A stretch of DNA of 64,000 nt. Source: JADJRG01 sp964474905. GTDB taxonomy: Bacteria > Myxococcota_A > Polyangia > Nannocystales > Nannocystaceae. The stretch covers positions 1-64,000 of the forward strand of contig CAYYUP010000010.1 of NCBI GenBank assembly GCA_964474905.1. The letters run 5' to 3'. The notes beneath the pieces were generated by a model. The model did no database searches. It was not told the origin of the DNA and saw nothing but the letters and a program-made list of their open reading frames with translations. The translations under genes were made by a program, and so were the position numbers. This document shows, piece by piece, positions 53,993 through 62,425 of the stretch. Position 1 is the stretch's first letter. Each line of letters starts with the position of its first letter.

Positions 53993-55282
53993 ATGTCGCG
54001 CCGCCACCACGCCCTTCTGCTCGCGCTCTTCGTCGTGAGCGGCTGCCAGGCGGCCTCCGGCGAGGAGGCACGCGGCCACGGAAAGAACGAAAAGCACGAA
54101 AAGCACGAAAAGCACGGAAAGAACGGAAAGCGCGACAGCGGCGGCCAAAGCGACGAGCAGGACGCGCTGCCGGTTGCTGTCACCCGGCCGGTAAAGGCGA
54201 CCGTCGAGCGCTTCTACCGGACCTCCGGCACCCTCCAGGCCCTTCGCAGCGCCGAGCTGGTCGCCACACAAACAGCAGTGATCCTCGAGATCCGCGCCGA
54301 GGAGGGCGATAGGGTCGAGGCTGGCCAAGTGCTCGCACGCCTGGACGGCCGCGCCCTCAGCTTGCAGGCCTCTGCCGCCTCGGTGACCGCACGAAATGCC
54401 GCCGCCGAACTCCGCAGGCTCGAGGCCATCGCCACCCTGGACGCGGTCTCCGGCGAGGAACTCGACAAGCAGCGCTACGCGGTCGAGCAGGCCCGTGCCA
54501 GCGTCAAGGTCTCGCGCCACCAGGTCACTCAGACCAAGGTCATCGCCCCCTTCGCCGGAACGATCGTCGCCCGTCACGTCGACGTCGGCAACATGGCAAC
54601 GCAAGCGACGCCGCTCTTCTCGATCGCTGACATGTCAAAGCTCGACCTCGAGTTGCACATCCCCGAGGCCGAAGCCGGCGCTGTTGCTCTCAACTCCGCA
54701 GTCGATGTCGAATTGCTCGACGGCTCGTCCTTCGCAGCCACCGTGATCCGGCGGGCACCGATCGTCGACTCGCTCACCGGCACCGTAAAATTTGTCGCTC
54801 GCGCCAACTCTTTTCCAAGCTCGGCTGTGCCCGGTGCCTTCGCTCGCGCGAGGGTCCGCGTCGCAGCAAGAGAAGCGAGCCTCAGCCTGCCCCAGAGCGC
54901 GCTCTTTGAAAGCGAAGGCGAGCCCCATGTCTACGTGGTCGTCGACGGCAAGGCGACGCGGCAACGGATCAGCATCGGCCTCCGTGGCGAGCAGCGCTTT
55001 GAGATCACCGGTGACATCCAGTCCGACGCGATCGTGATCGAAGACGCGGGCCGCGGCATCACCGAAGGCATGCCCGTGCGCCCACTATCTGGCCTGGGGG
55101 ATTCCCAGGCCCGACCTACCAGCGACAAGCCGGACACGCCCACACCGGCGAGCGACGACGAGCCCGCGGCAGATCGCAAGAAAAACAAGAGCAACAAAAC
55201 GGAAAAGCGGGAAAAGAAGGAAAAGCGGGAAGCGAAGGAAGCAAAGAAAAAAAGGCGTTCGGTGAAGAACGAGGGGCGCTAG
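53993..55282 (+). CDS. RND efflux periplasmic adaptor (membrane fusion protein), lipoprotein
   Basis: A 429-residue HlyD/AcrA-type adaptor. Lipobox ALFVVSGC (Cys18), then a His/Lys/Glu-rich repeat (KNEKHEKHEKHGKNGK). Core: VERFYRTSGTLQAL, lipoyl half-motifs EIRAEEGDRVEAGQVLARLD and TKVIAPFAGTIVARHVDVG, alpha-hairpin between them, then beta-barrel and membrane-proximal domains (LSLPQSALFESEGEPHVYVV). The C-terminal 60 residues are Lys/Glu-rich. Two bases or fewer separate its stop from the first RND gene, so the three genes form an operon. Substrate unknown. Confidence 0.92.
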   Translation: MSRRHHALLLALFVVSGCQAASGEEARGHGKNEKHEKHEKHGKNGKRDSGGQSDEQDALPVAVTRPVKATVERFYRTSGTLQALRSAELVATQTAVILEIRAEEGDRVEAGQVLARLDGRALSLQASAASVTARNAAAELRRLEAIATLDAVSGEELDKQRYAVEQARASVKVSRHQVTQTKVIAPFAGTIVARHVDVGNMATQATPLFSIADMSKLDLELHIPEAEAGAVALNSAVDVELLDGSSFAATVIRRAPIVDSLTGTVKFVARANSFPSSAVPGAFARARVRVAAREASLSLPQSALFESEGEPHVYVVVDGKATRQRISIGLRGEQRFEITGDIQSDAIVIEDAGRGITEGMPVRPLSGLGDSQARPTSDKPDTPTPASDDEPAADRKKNKSNKTEKREKKEKREAKEAKKKRRSVKNEGR

Positions 55283-55283
55283 C

Positions 55284-58200
55284 TTGGCTGTGATCGGTGG
55301 CTGGATTGCCGGCTCTGTCGCCCGTCCGGTGACGACGACGATGGCCACCCTCGCGGTGCTCGTCTTTGGACTCGTCGCGCTGCTCCGTCTGCCGGTCGCG
55401 CTGCTGCCTGATCTTTCCTACCCAAGCCTGACCATTCAGACAGATTACCCCGACGCAGCGCCCACCGACGTCGAGGAACTGATCACCCGCCCGATCGAGG
55501 AGCTGGTTGGCGCCGTACCCGGGCTCATCCAGGTCGAGTCGGTCTCCCGCGAGAGCCACTCTGAGATCGTGCTCGACTTCGCCTGGGGCACAGGCATCGA
55601 GCAAGCGATGGACGATGTCCGCGAGAAGCTCGACCGCGTCGTGTTACCGCAGGAGGCAGAGCGCCCGGTTGTGCTCCGCTACGACCCCGCACAGGAGCCG
55701 ATCCTCCGCCTCGCTCTAGTGAGCGGTCGAAGCTCCCGCGGGCCGCCGAGCAACGAGGCCTCCACACACAACGAGACCTCCGAACAGGTCGATCTCGCAG
55801 CCCTCCGTCAGCGGGCGGATCGTCAGGTCAAACGCGCCCTCGAAAAGGTGCACGGGGTTGCAGCGGTGCAGTTGCACGGCGGTGATGAGCACGAGATCCG
55901 GGTCGAGATCGATCCAGAACGACTCGCCGCCCTCAGCTTAAGTGCCGAGCAGATCGTCGCAGCGATCGCCGCGGACAACATCAACCGCCCGGGCGGCGCG
56001 CTCTCAGAACGGCGCAGTCGCTACCTCATCCGCACGATCCACGAAGCCCGCACGCCGGCGGCCCTCGGCAAAACGATCCTCCGTTCGGTGGGCGGCGCTG
56101 AACTTCGCCTGGGCGACGTCGCGACGATCGCTCGGGTCGCCAAGGAGCGCGAAGAGCTGGCCCTCGTCGACGGCCGCGAGGCCATCGAACTCGCGGTCTA
56201 TCGCGAAGGTGACGCCAACACAGTCGCCGTTGCCGAGTCGGTGCTCGCGGCCATCTCCCACCTCAAACTGGGGGCCGGCGAAGAGGTCGTGGTGCTCTCC
56301 AACCAGGCCAAATTTATCACCTCCGCGATCTCGGAAGTCCGGGCCAATGTGCTCGTCGGCGGCCTTTTGGCGGTGCTGGTGCTGCTCTTTTTTCTCCGCG
56401 ACCTGCGGGCTACGCTGGTCATCGCGATCACCATTCCGATCTCCCTGCTCGCCACCTTTGTGCCGCTGCAGGCCCTCGGTGTCTCGCTCAATCTCATGAG
56501 TCTAGGCGGTCTCGCGCTCGGTGTCGGCATGCTGGTCGACAACGGCATCGTCGTGCTCGAGGCGATCGCCAGGGTCCGCGAAGCCGACCCCGCTCTCGAT
56601 GCCAAGACCGCCGCCGTCGTCGGCAGCCGCGAGGTCGCTCCTAGCGTCGTCGCCTCGACCCTGACGACGATCGCAGTCTTCCTGCCGATCGCTTTTGTCG
56701 AAGGCATCGCCGGCCAACTCGTCCGCGATCTCTCCTACGCGGTGTCGCTGAGCATCATTTCGTCGATGCTGGTTTCGCTGACCCTGGTGCCGGTGCTGCA
56801 AAGTCTCGGGCCGAGTCCCGTCGATACCGTCAGCGAGCGCGAGAGCCCGCGCTCGCTGCTCTCCTGGGTAGTGCTTCCGCTGGCGCTGCTCTTCATCGTC
56901 GTCCGCGCCCTGATAAAAGTGACGAGCCGCGCCCTCGGGGCGATCGCGTCGCCGCTGACCTGGGGCTACGCTGTCCTCGAGCGGACCTACCCGATCACCC
57001 TGCGAGCCGCTCTCCGGGCTCGTTTTGGGGTCCTGATCGCCGCCCTGGTTCTCTGCGCGATCGCTCTTCAAGGGGGCCGAAACCTCGGTCGTACGTTGCT
57101 CCCAGAGATCGAGCAGGGCGAGGTCTTTGTCCAGGTAACTCTGCCGCAGGGCACCTCTCTAGAGCGCACCACGGCCCTCACTCGCCACCTGACAGCGGTC
57201 GCCGAACGCGAACCTGCAAGCGAACGCGTCTTCGCCAGGGTCGGCTCGATCTCCTCCGCCGGCTCGGCGACGGGATCGATCAGGGGCACTCACCTGGCCC
57301 AGATCAATCTCCGCCTCGACCCCGAGCTCAGCGCCGATCAACAACCCGCAGCCGCAGCCGCGCTCTTCGATCGCCTCACCGCCGCGACCTACGATCCCGA
57401 GGCAACCCTGGTACTCGGTCGACCGGCGCTCTTCTCCGTCGACGCGCCGATCGAGATCCGTCTGTTCTCCGAGGATCCGCAGCGCTCGATCGCCCACGCC
57501 CGCCGCTTGCTACCAGAGCTGCGGGCGCTGCCGGGCCTCGCGGACGTCACCCCGGACGATTTGCGCGGTCGCCCCGAGGTCCGTGTCCGCTTCGACCGCG
57601 AGCGCCTAGGTCGCCTCGGACTCGACGTTGCAACCGCCTCTGGAGCCGTACTGCGATCGATCCAGGGGGAGATCGCCACCAAGCTGCACGCCTCGGATCG
57701 ACAGCTCGACGTGCGAGTCCAACTGCCGCGGGTCGACCGCAACAACATCGACGACGTCGGCCGGATCCAGGTCGGCGTTGTCGATGGCGTACCGCTCTAC
57801 CTCTCCGCGGTCGCCGAACTCGAGGCCGACGTCGGCCCGGCCGAGGTTCGAAGGATCGAGGGCTCGCGCGGCCTCCGAATCCGTGCCCGCCTAACAACCC
57901 GTGATCTCGGGGGGGTCGCCGCTGACGTACAGCAGATCCTAGATGCCCACGGCAGTGACGATGCCCTGGTCACGACAGTGATCGCCGGCCAGGCCGAGGA
58001 GATGGGCGCATCATTACGGAGCCTCGGCTTCACTGCGCTGCTCTCGATTTTTCTGATCTATGTGGTCATGGCCTCGAGCTTCGAGAGCCTGCACCACCCG
58101 CTCCTGATCATGCTGACGGTGCCGCTAGCGATCGCCGGCGCACTCCTAGCCTTGGCCGGCAGCGGCACCCCACTGTCGGCGATCGTCGGCATGGGCGTGA

Positions 58201-58631
58201 TCATCCTCGGCGGCATCGTCGTCAACAACGCGATCGTCCTGATCAATACGGTCAACCACCGTCGCGGACAGGGCTATTCGGTGCGAGAAGCCCTAGAGAT
58301 CGCCGGTGCCCTGCGTCTGCGGCCGATCCTGATGACCACGGCGACGACGATCCTCGGCTTGGTACCGATGGCGATCGGCCTCGGTGACGGCGCTTCCCTG
58401 CGGCAACCACTGGCGATCACGGTGATCGGCGGCCTCGCCTTGGCGACCCTGCTGACCCTGCTGGTGATCCCCTGCGTCTACTCGCTGCTGCCGGGGCGCC
58501 GCCGCGACGCTTGGGCTGGATCCCTGGGCGACAACGACGAGCCCGATGATTCCAAGGGTCCCGGAGTCGCCGGTCTTGTCGAACATGCCGGGGTTACCAA
58601 ATACCCTAAGAAAAAGAGCGACGGCGAATGA
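55284..58631 (+). CDS. RND efflux pump inner-membrane subunit 1 (HAE1/AcrB-type)
   Basis: A 1115-residue proton-driven RND transporter with 12 membrane segments. N terminus VARPVTTTMATLAVLVFGL; ITRPIEELVGAVPG and VVLPQEAERPVV in the pore domain; TM4 motif GVGMLVDNGIVVLEAI with Asp419 (AcrB Asp407 position) followed by Asn420; TM11-12 VGMGVIILGGIVVNNAIVL and TTATTILGLVPMAIG. Start is a TTG at 55284 with GAGGGG about seven bases upstream; a GTG at 55290 is the alternative. Ends in an ATGA overlap with the second pump gene. Confidence 0.92.
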   Translation: MAVIGGWIAGSVARPVTTTMATLAVLVFGLVALLRLPVALLPDLSYPSLTIQTDYPDAAPTDVEELITRPIEELVGAVPGLIQVESVSRESHSEIVLDFAWGTGIEQAMDDVREKLDRVVLPQEAERPVVLRYDPAQEPILRLALVSGRSSRGPPSNEASTHNETSEQVDLAALRQRADRQVKRALEKVHGVAAVQLHGGDEHEIRVEIDPERLAALSLSAEQIVAAIAADNINRPGGALSERRSRYLIRTIHEARTPAALGKTILRSVGGAELRLGDVATIARVAKEREELALVDGREAIELAVYREGDANTVAVAESVLAAISHLKLGAGEEVVVLSNQAKFITSAISEVRANVLVGGLLAVLVLLFFLRDLRATLVIAITIPISLLATFVPLQALGVSLNLMSLGGLALGVGMLVDNGIVVLEAIARVREADPALDAKTAAVVGSREVAPSVVASTLTTIAVFLPIAFVEGIAGQLVRDLSYAVSLSIISSMLVSLTLVPVLQSLGPSPVDTVSERESPRSLLSWVVLPLALLFIVVRALIKVTSRALGAIASPLTWGYAVLERTYPITLRAALRARFGVLIAALVLCAIALQGGRNLGRTLLPEIEQGEVFVQVTLPQGTSLERTTALTRHLTAVAEREPASERVFARVGSISSAGSATGSIRGTHLAQINLRLDPELSADQQPAAAAALFDRLTAATYDPEATLVLGRPALFSVDAPIEIRLFSEDPQRSIAHARRLLPELRALPGLADVTPDDLRGRPEVRVRFDRERLGRLGLDVATASGAVLRSIQGEIATKLHASDRQLDVRVQLPRVDRNNIDDVGRIQVGVVDGVPLYLSAVAELEADVGPAEVRRIEGSRGLRIRARLTTRDLGGVAADVQQILDAHGSDDALVTTVIAGQAEEMGASLRSLGFTALLSIFLIYVVMASSFESLHHPLLIMLTVPLAIAGALLALAGSGTPLSAIVGMGVIILGGIVVNNAIVLINTVNHRRGQGYSVREALEIAGALRLRPILMTTATTILGLVPMAIGLGDGASLRQPLAITVIGGLALATLLTLLVIPCVYSLLPGRRRDAWAGSLGDNDEPDDSKGPGVAGLVEHAGVTKYPKKKSDGE

Positions 58632-61600
58632 CGTCGCGACGGCTCACCCTGGCGAACTTGGCGATCCGTCGGCCGGTCATGATCAGCATGCTGCTGATCG
58701 CCGCCTTCGTGCTCGGCATCATCGCGAGCTTCAGGATGCCGCTGACCTTCATGCCCGACGTCGGCGCCTCGAAAATCTCGATCCGCTTCAGCGTCCTGCG
58801 GACCACGCCAGAGCTGCTCGAGCGCGAGGTCATCCGACCGATCGAAGAGCAGATCGCCGGACTCCGCGGCCTCCAACAGATCCAAGTTGGCAGCGGCGGC
58901 TGGGGGGTGCGCATCAACCTCAGCTTCGCGCCCGGCACCGACATCGATGCCCGCAAAGCGGAGATCCGCGAGCGCCTCGATCGCGCAGGCCCAGATCTTC
59001 CCGACACAATCCAGAGGATCTCGATCTCATCGTGGAGTTCCGCCGACGAGCCGGTGCTCTCGCTGCGGCTGGGCAGCGATGGCGAACTCCTCCACCGGAC
59101 CATCGAACGCCACATCGTGCGCAAGCTCGAGCGCATTCCCGGGGTCTCGCGGATCGAGTTTGAGGGCGTCGAGGCCGACGAGCTAGAAATCGCACTCGAC
59201 CTCGCCAGCGTCCGCAGGACCGGCGTCGCCACCGGCTCGATCACCCAGACGATCCGCGCCGCCCGTCAGGGGCGCAGCCTCGGCCTGCTCCGGGCCCGCA
59301 AGGTCACCCCGGGCGTGCGCGCTTCGGGCATCGATGCTGATCCCAAGGCCTTCGCCGCCCTGCCCCTCCAACGCCGCGGGGCAGCCTTCACTGCGACTGA
59401 CAGCGATGCCTCCAGGTCGCCGACAAGCTCGCCAACCGGGCCGATAAACTCGGTCACTCGCGCCAGCACCAGCCTCGGAGCAAGAGCCCCGCCGACCGCC
59501 CAGGCCCGCCTGGGCGAGGTTGCCGAGATCAGCGTGCACCCCAAGGAGCAGCGCCACTTCCGTCGTCTTGACGGGCGCCCCGGGATCAATCTCGAGATCT
59601 ACGCCGAAGCAGGAGCGAGCCCGGTCGACGTCTCTAAACAGGTCCGCGCGGCGATCCGCAGGATGAGCGGCGATCCGGCGCTCGGCGACGTGAGCATGAT
59701 GATCTTCGCCGACCAGGGCGAGCAGATCCTCAACACTCTAGGCGATCTGCGGACCACGGGCATCTTCGGCGGGCTGCTCGGCATCGGCGTGCTCTTCCTC
59801 TTTCTTCGGCGCATGCGGGTCACCCTGATCGCGGCGCTCTGCATCCCCCTGACCCTGCTCGCGAGCACCGGCGTGCTCTTCCTGCGCGGCGATGAACTCA
59901 GCTGCATCGTGCTCCTGGGCCTGGTCCTCGGAATCGGCGCCCTGATCGACAACGCCGTCGTCATCGTCGAGTCGATCGAGCATCACCTCGCCCACGGCAC
60001 CCCAAAAGAGCGGGCGATCCTCCGCGGCAGCCGCGAGGTCGGCCTGGCGACCATCGCCTCGACACTCTCCTCTGTGATCGTATTCTTGCCGCTGGTCTTT
60101 GGGCCGCCCGCCGACCAGATGTCCGCCTACCTGCGACCGCTCGGCATCACCTTTGCCACCGTGCTGCTCTGCTCGCTCCTGATCTCGCAGACCGCCATAC
60201 CGCTGATGATGTCCAAGTCGCTCGGCGAGCCCAAGCCGCAGCCGCGCCTGCCAATGCTCGAGGCGAGTGCCCGCGCCTACCGCTGGCTGATCGCGCGCTC
60301 GCTCCGTTGGCCGCGGCTCACCGTGCTCGCCGGCCTCGCCCTCGCTACGACCGCCCTTCTGCCGGGCACACGAATGGACTACCGGATCGGCGAATTTGAG
60401 GAGCAGACCGAGGCCGTACCCGTCACCCTCCAGCTCTCGGGCAGCCCCGATCACCGGGAGATCGGCGCCCATATCATCGCCGTCGAGAGCGAGCTGCTCG
60501 CCGCCAAGGAGCGTCTCGGCCTCGCTCACCTCTCGTGCGTGTACTCCGATTGGTGGGGGCAGTGCGACGCTTACGCGAGCAGCCGCGCCGAGAGCGAAGC
60601 CGACATCGAGGCCTTTAAGCTGGGGCTCTCGGCCGCCCTGCCCGAGCGTCCCGGCGTTCGCTACCGGATCGGTGAAGATCGCCGATCGAGCCGCCGTCGT
60701 GGCGATCGCAACGAGATCCGGATCGCCGTACGTGGCGAAGATATGGGCGTCCTGATGGCGCTCGCACAGAGGGTCGCTCTGCGCCTCCGCGAGCGCCTGA
60801 AAAAAGGCGACATCAACGACCCCGAGGCCGGCGGTTACGACGTCGTCACCGGTCCCTACGACGAGGGATCGCGAGAAGTCCACGTCGAACTCGACGCCGC
60901 CCGAATCCTCCGTGCAGGTCTGCGCGCCGATGCGATCGCACAGGCAATCACCACCGCCTTCCAGGGCGTACCGATGGGCAAGGTAAGGCGCCAAGACGGC
61001 GAGATCGAGCTCCGTCTGAGCGCCGGCACCAGCAGCCTCCGCGATCAGGAAAATGCGCCCGGCCTCGCCGATCTCCGCGACCTCCGGATCGCCCTGCCTC
61101 AGGTCCAAGCCCTGGGCCTGGCACAGGAGGTCCCGCTCTCCAACTTCGCCACCTTTACGACCACCCGCGCCCCCCACTTCGTGCAGCGACTCGACCGCGA
61201 AACCCTCGTCCGGGTCAAAATCCGCTTCGTCAACGCCGAACCCAAGGCCAATCGCGCCCTCGTCGATGCCGCCCTCGAAGGCATCTCACTGCCGACGGGC
61301 TACAGCGTCGGCGACTGGGTGCCCTGGTGGAAAGATCGACAGTCCCGCGACGACATGCTGATCAACCTAGCCCTGTGCCTGCTGCTCGTCTACGCGGTGA
61401 TGGCCTCGCTCTTCGAGAGCTTCTTGCAACCCTTTGCGATCCTGCTTACTTGCTTGCTCGGCTGCTTCGGTGCGCCCTGGGCGATGTGGCTGACGCATAC
61501 GACCCTCGACAGCGCGGCGATGATCGGCCTCTTCATCTTGATCGGCATCGTCGTCAACAACGGGATCATGTTGATCGACCGCACGGTACAGCTGCGGGCC

Positions 61601-61876
61601 ACCGGCATGGCCCGTGCCGAGGCGCTCGCCCGCGCTGGGCAAGACCGGATCCGGCCGATCCTGATGACCGCAGGCACAACCATTCTCGGCGTCCTGCCGA
61701 TGATCTTCCACCACCCCACGCTCGCCGGCGTCTACTACCACTCGATCGCCATCATCGTCGCCGGAGGCCTGGCTACGAGCACGATCATCACCCTCGTCTT
61801 CCTGCCCGCAACCTACTCGATGATCGAGGATCTCGCCCTCTCAACCCGCAGTCGCTGGCGCTCTCTGGTCGGCTAG
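58628..61876 (+). CDS. RND efflux pump inner-membrane subunit 2 (HAE1/AcrB-type)
   Basis: A 1082-residue RND transporter, clearly different in sequence from subunit 1. N terminus IRRPVMISMLLIAAFVLGII, TM4 LVLGIGALIDNAVVIVESIE with Asp441-Asn442, and late motifs MIGLFILIGIVVNNGIMLID and TAGTTILGVLPMIFHHP. It starts inside the stop of subunit 1 (ATGA), ensuring matched expression. Two unlike RND subunits with one adaptor recall MdtBC/MuxBC heteromeric pumps; no outer-membrane channel gene is seen here. Confidence 0.92.
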   Translation: MTSRRLTLANLAIRRPVMISMLLIAAFVLGIIASFRMPLTFMPDVGASKISIRFSVLRTTPELLEREVIRPIEEQIAGLRGLQQIQVGSGGWGVRINLSFAPGTDIDARKAEIRERLDRAGPDLPDTIQRISISSWSSADEPVLSLRLGSDGELLHRTIERHIVRKLERIPGVSRIEFEGVEADELEIALDLASVRRTGVATGSITQTIRAARQGRSLGLLRARKVTPGVRASGIDADPKAFAALPLQRRGAAFTATDSDASRSPTSSPTGPINSVTRASTSLGARAPPTAQARLGEVAEISVHPKEQRHFRRLDGRPGINLEIYAEAGASPVDVSKQVRAAIRRMSGDPALGDVSMMIFADQGEQILNTLGDLRTTGIFGGLLGIGVLFLFLRRMRVTLIAALCIPLTLLASTGVLFLRGDELSCIVLLGLVLGIGALIDNAVVIVESIEHHLAHGTPKERAILRGSREVGLATIASTLSSVIVFLPLVFGPPADQMSAYLRPLGITFATVLLCSLLISQTAIPLMMSKSLGEPKPQPRLPMLEASARAYRWLIARSLRWPRLTVLAGLALATTALLPGTRMDYRIGEFEEQTEAVPVTLQLSGSPDHREIGAHIIAVESELLAAKERLGLAHLSCVYSDWWGQCDAYASSRAESEADIEAFKLGLSAALPERPGVRYRIGEDRRSSRRRGDRNEIRIAVRGEDMGVLMALAQRVALRLRERLKKGDINDPEAGGYDVVTGPYDEGSREVHVELDAARILRAGLRADAIAQAITTAFQGVPMGKVRRQDGEIELRLSAGTSSLRDQENAPGLADLRDLRIALPQVQALGLAQEVPLSNFATFTTTRAPHFVQRLDRETLVRVKIRFVNAEPKANRALVDAALEGISLPTGYSVGDWVPWWKDRQSRDDMLINLALCLLLVYAVMASLFESFLQPFAILLTCLLGCFGAPWAMWLTHTTLDSAAMIGLFILIGIVVNNGIMLIDRTVQLRATGMARAEALARAGQDRIRPILMTAGTTILGVLPMIFHHPTLAGVYYHSIAIIVAGGLATSTIITLVFLPATYSMIEDLALSTRSRWRSLVG

Positions 61877-61923
61877 GCGCCAGTGTCGACATCGACTATG
61901 CTCCGCGGGCCAAGGCTCACACT

Positions 61924-62238
61924 ATGCAGCTACAGACCACAATCGGCCGCCTCCGTCTCATCGGTTTGTTGGAGGGCACGTCCTTCTTGGTCCTCCTCGG
62001 GATCGCGATGCCACTCAAATATCTCGCCGGCCGCCCCGAGGTCGTCAAATACGTCGGTTGGGCGCACGGCCTGCTCTTCATGCTCTTTCTCCTGGCTCTC
62101 TTTCACACGACCAGCGAGCGCGATTGGCCGCTAAAAAAGTTAGCCGCCGGTCTGATCGCCGCAGTCATTCCCTTCGGCACATTCATCTTTGATGCCAACC
62201 TCCGCCGTGAAGCTCGCGAGCTCGCGGAGGCCAAATAA
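61924..62238 (+). CDS. DUF3817-like small membrane protein
   Basis: A 104-residue protein with three hydrophobic segments. GRLRLIGLLEGTSFLVLLGI, AMPLKYLAGRPEVVKYVGWA and HGLLFMLFLLALF match the DUF3817 (integral membrane, YdzA-type) pattern. The ATG at 61924 is 47 bases after the RND operon; it could be the last gene of that transcript. Function unknown. Confidence 0.85.
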   Translation: MQLQTTIGRLRLIGLLEGTSFLVLLGIAMPLKYLAGRPEVVKYVGWAHGLLFMLFLLALFHTTSERDWPLKKLAAGLIAAVIPFGTFIFDANLRREARELAEAK

Positions 62239-62276
62239 ACCGACTGGCCCGCCCGAAGTGCCATCAATCCCGAGGG

Positions 62277-62315
62277 CCGGGCGACCATCCTATCATTAGT
62301 CGGCCGGTCGCCCGG
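62277..62315. terminator. 10-bp inverted repeat after DUF3817 gene
   Basis: CCGGGCGACC (62277-62286), 19-base loop, GGTCGCCCGG (62306-62315). GC-rich perfect stem about 38 bases after the stop; no T-tract. It separates the RND/DUF3817 unit from the next gene. Confidence 0.45.
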
Positions 62316-62425
62316 CGGCTGCAAACCCGGCTACAAGCGCCACATAGGGAAAATACCCACATCCATTGAGTCGCGACAAATCGCGGGATGACAGAAATCT
62401 GCATTATGTCCACGATTAACGAGCA

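Noticed and set aside
59738..61177. Long minus-strand open frame of 479 codons opposite the second RND gene
   Set aside because: It is the antisense of a clearly conserved RND transporter; long antisense frames are common in GC-rich genes and its translation resembles no family.
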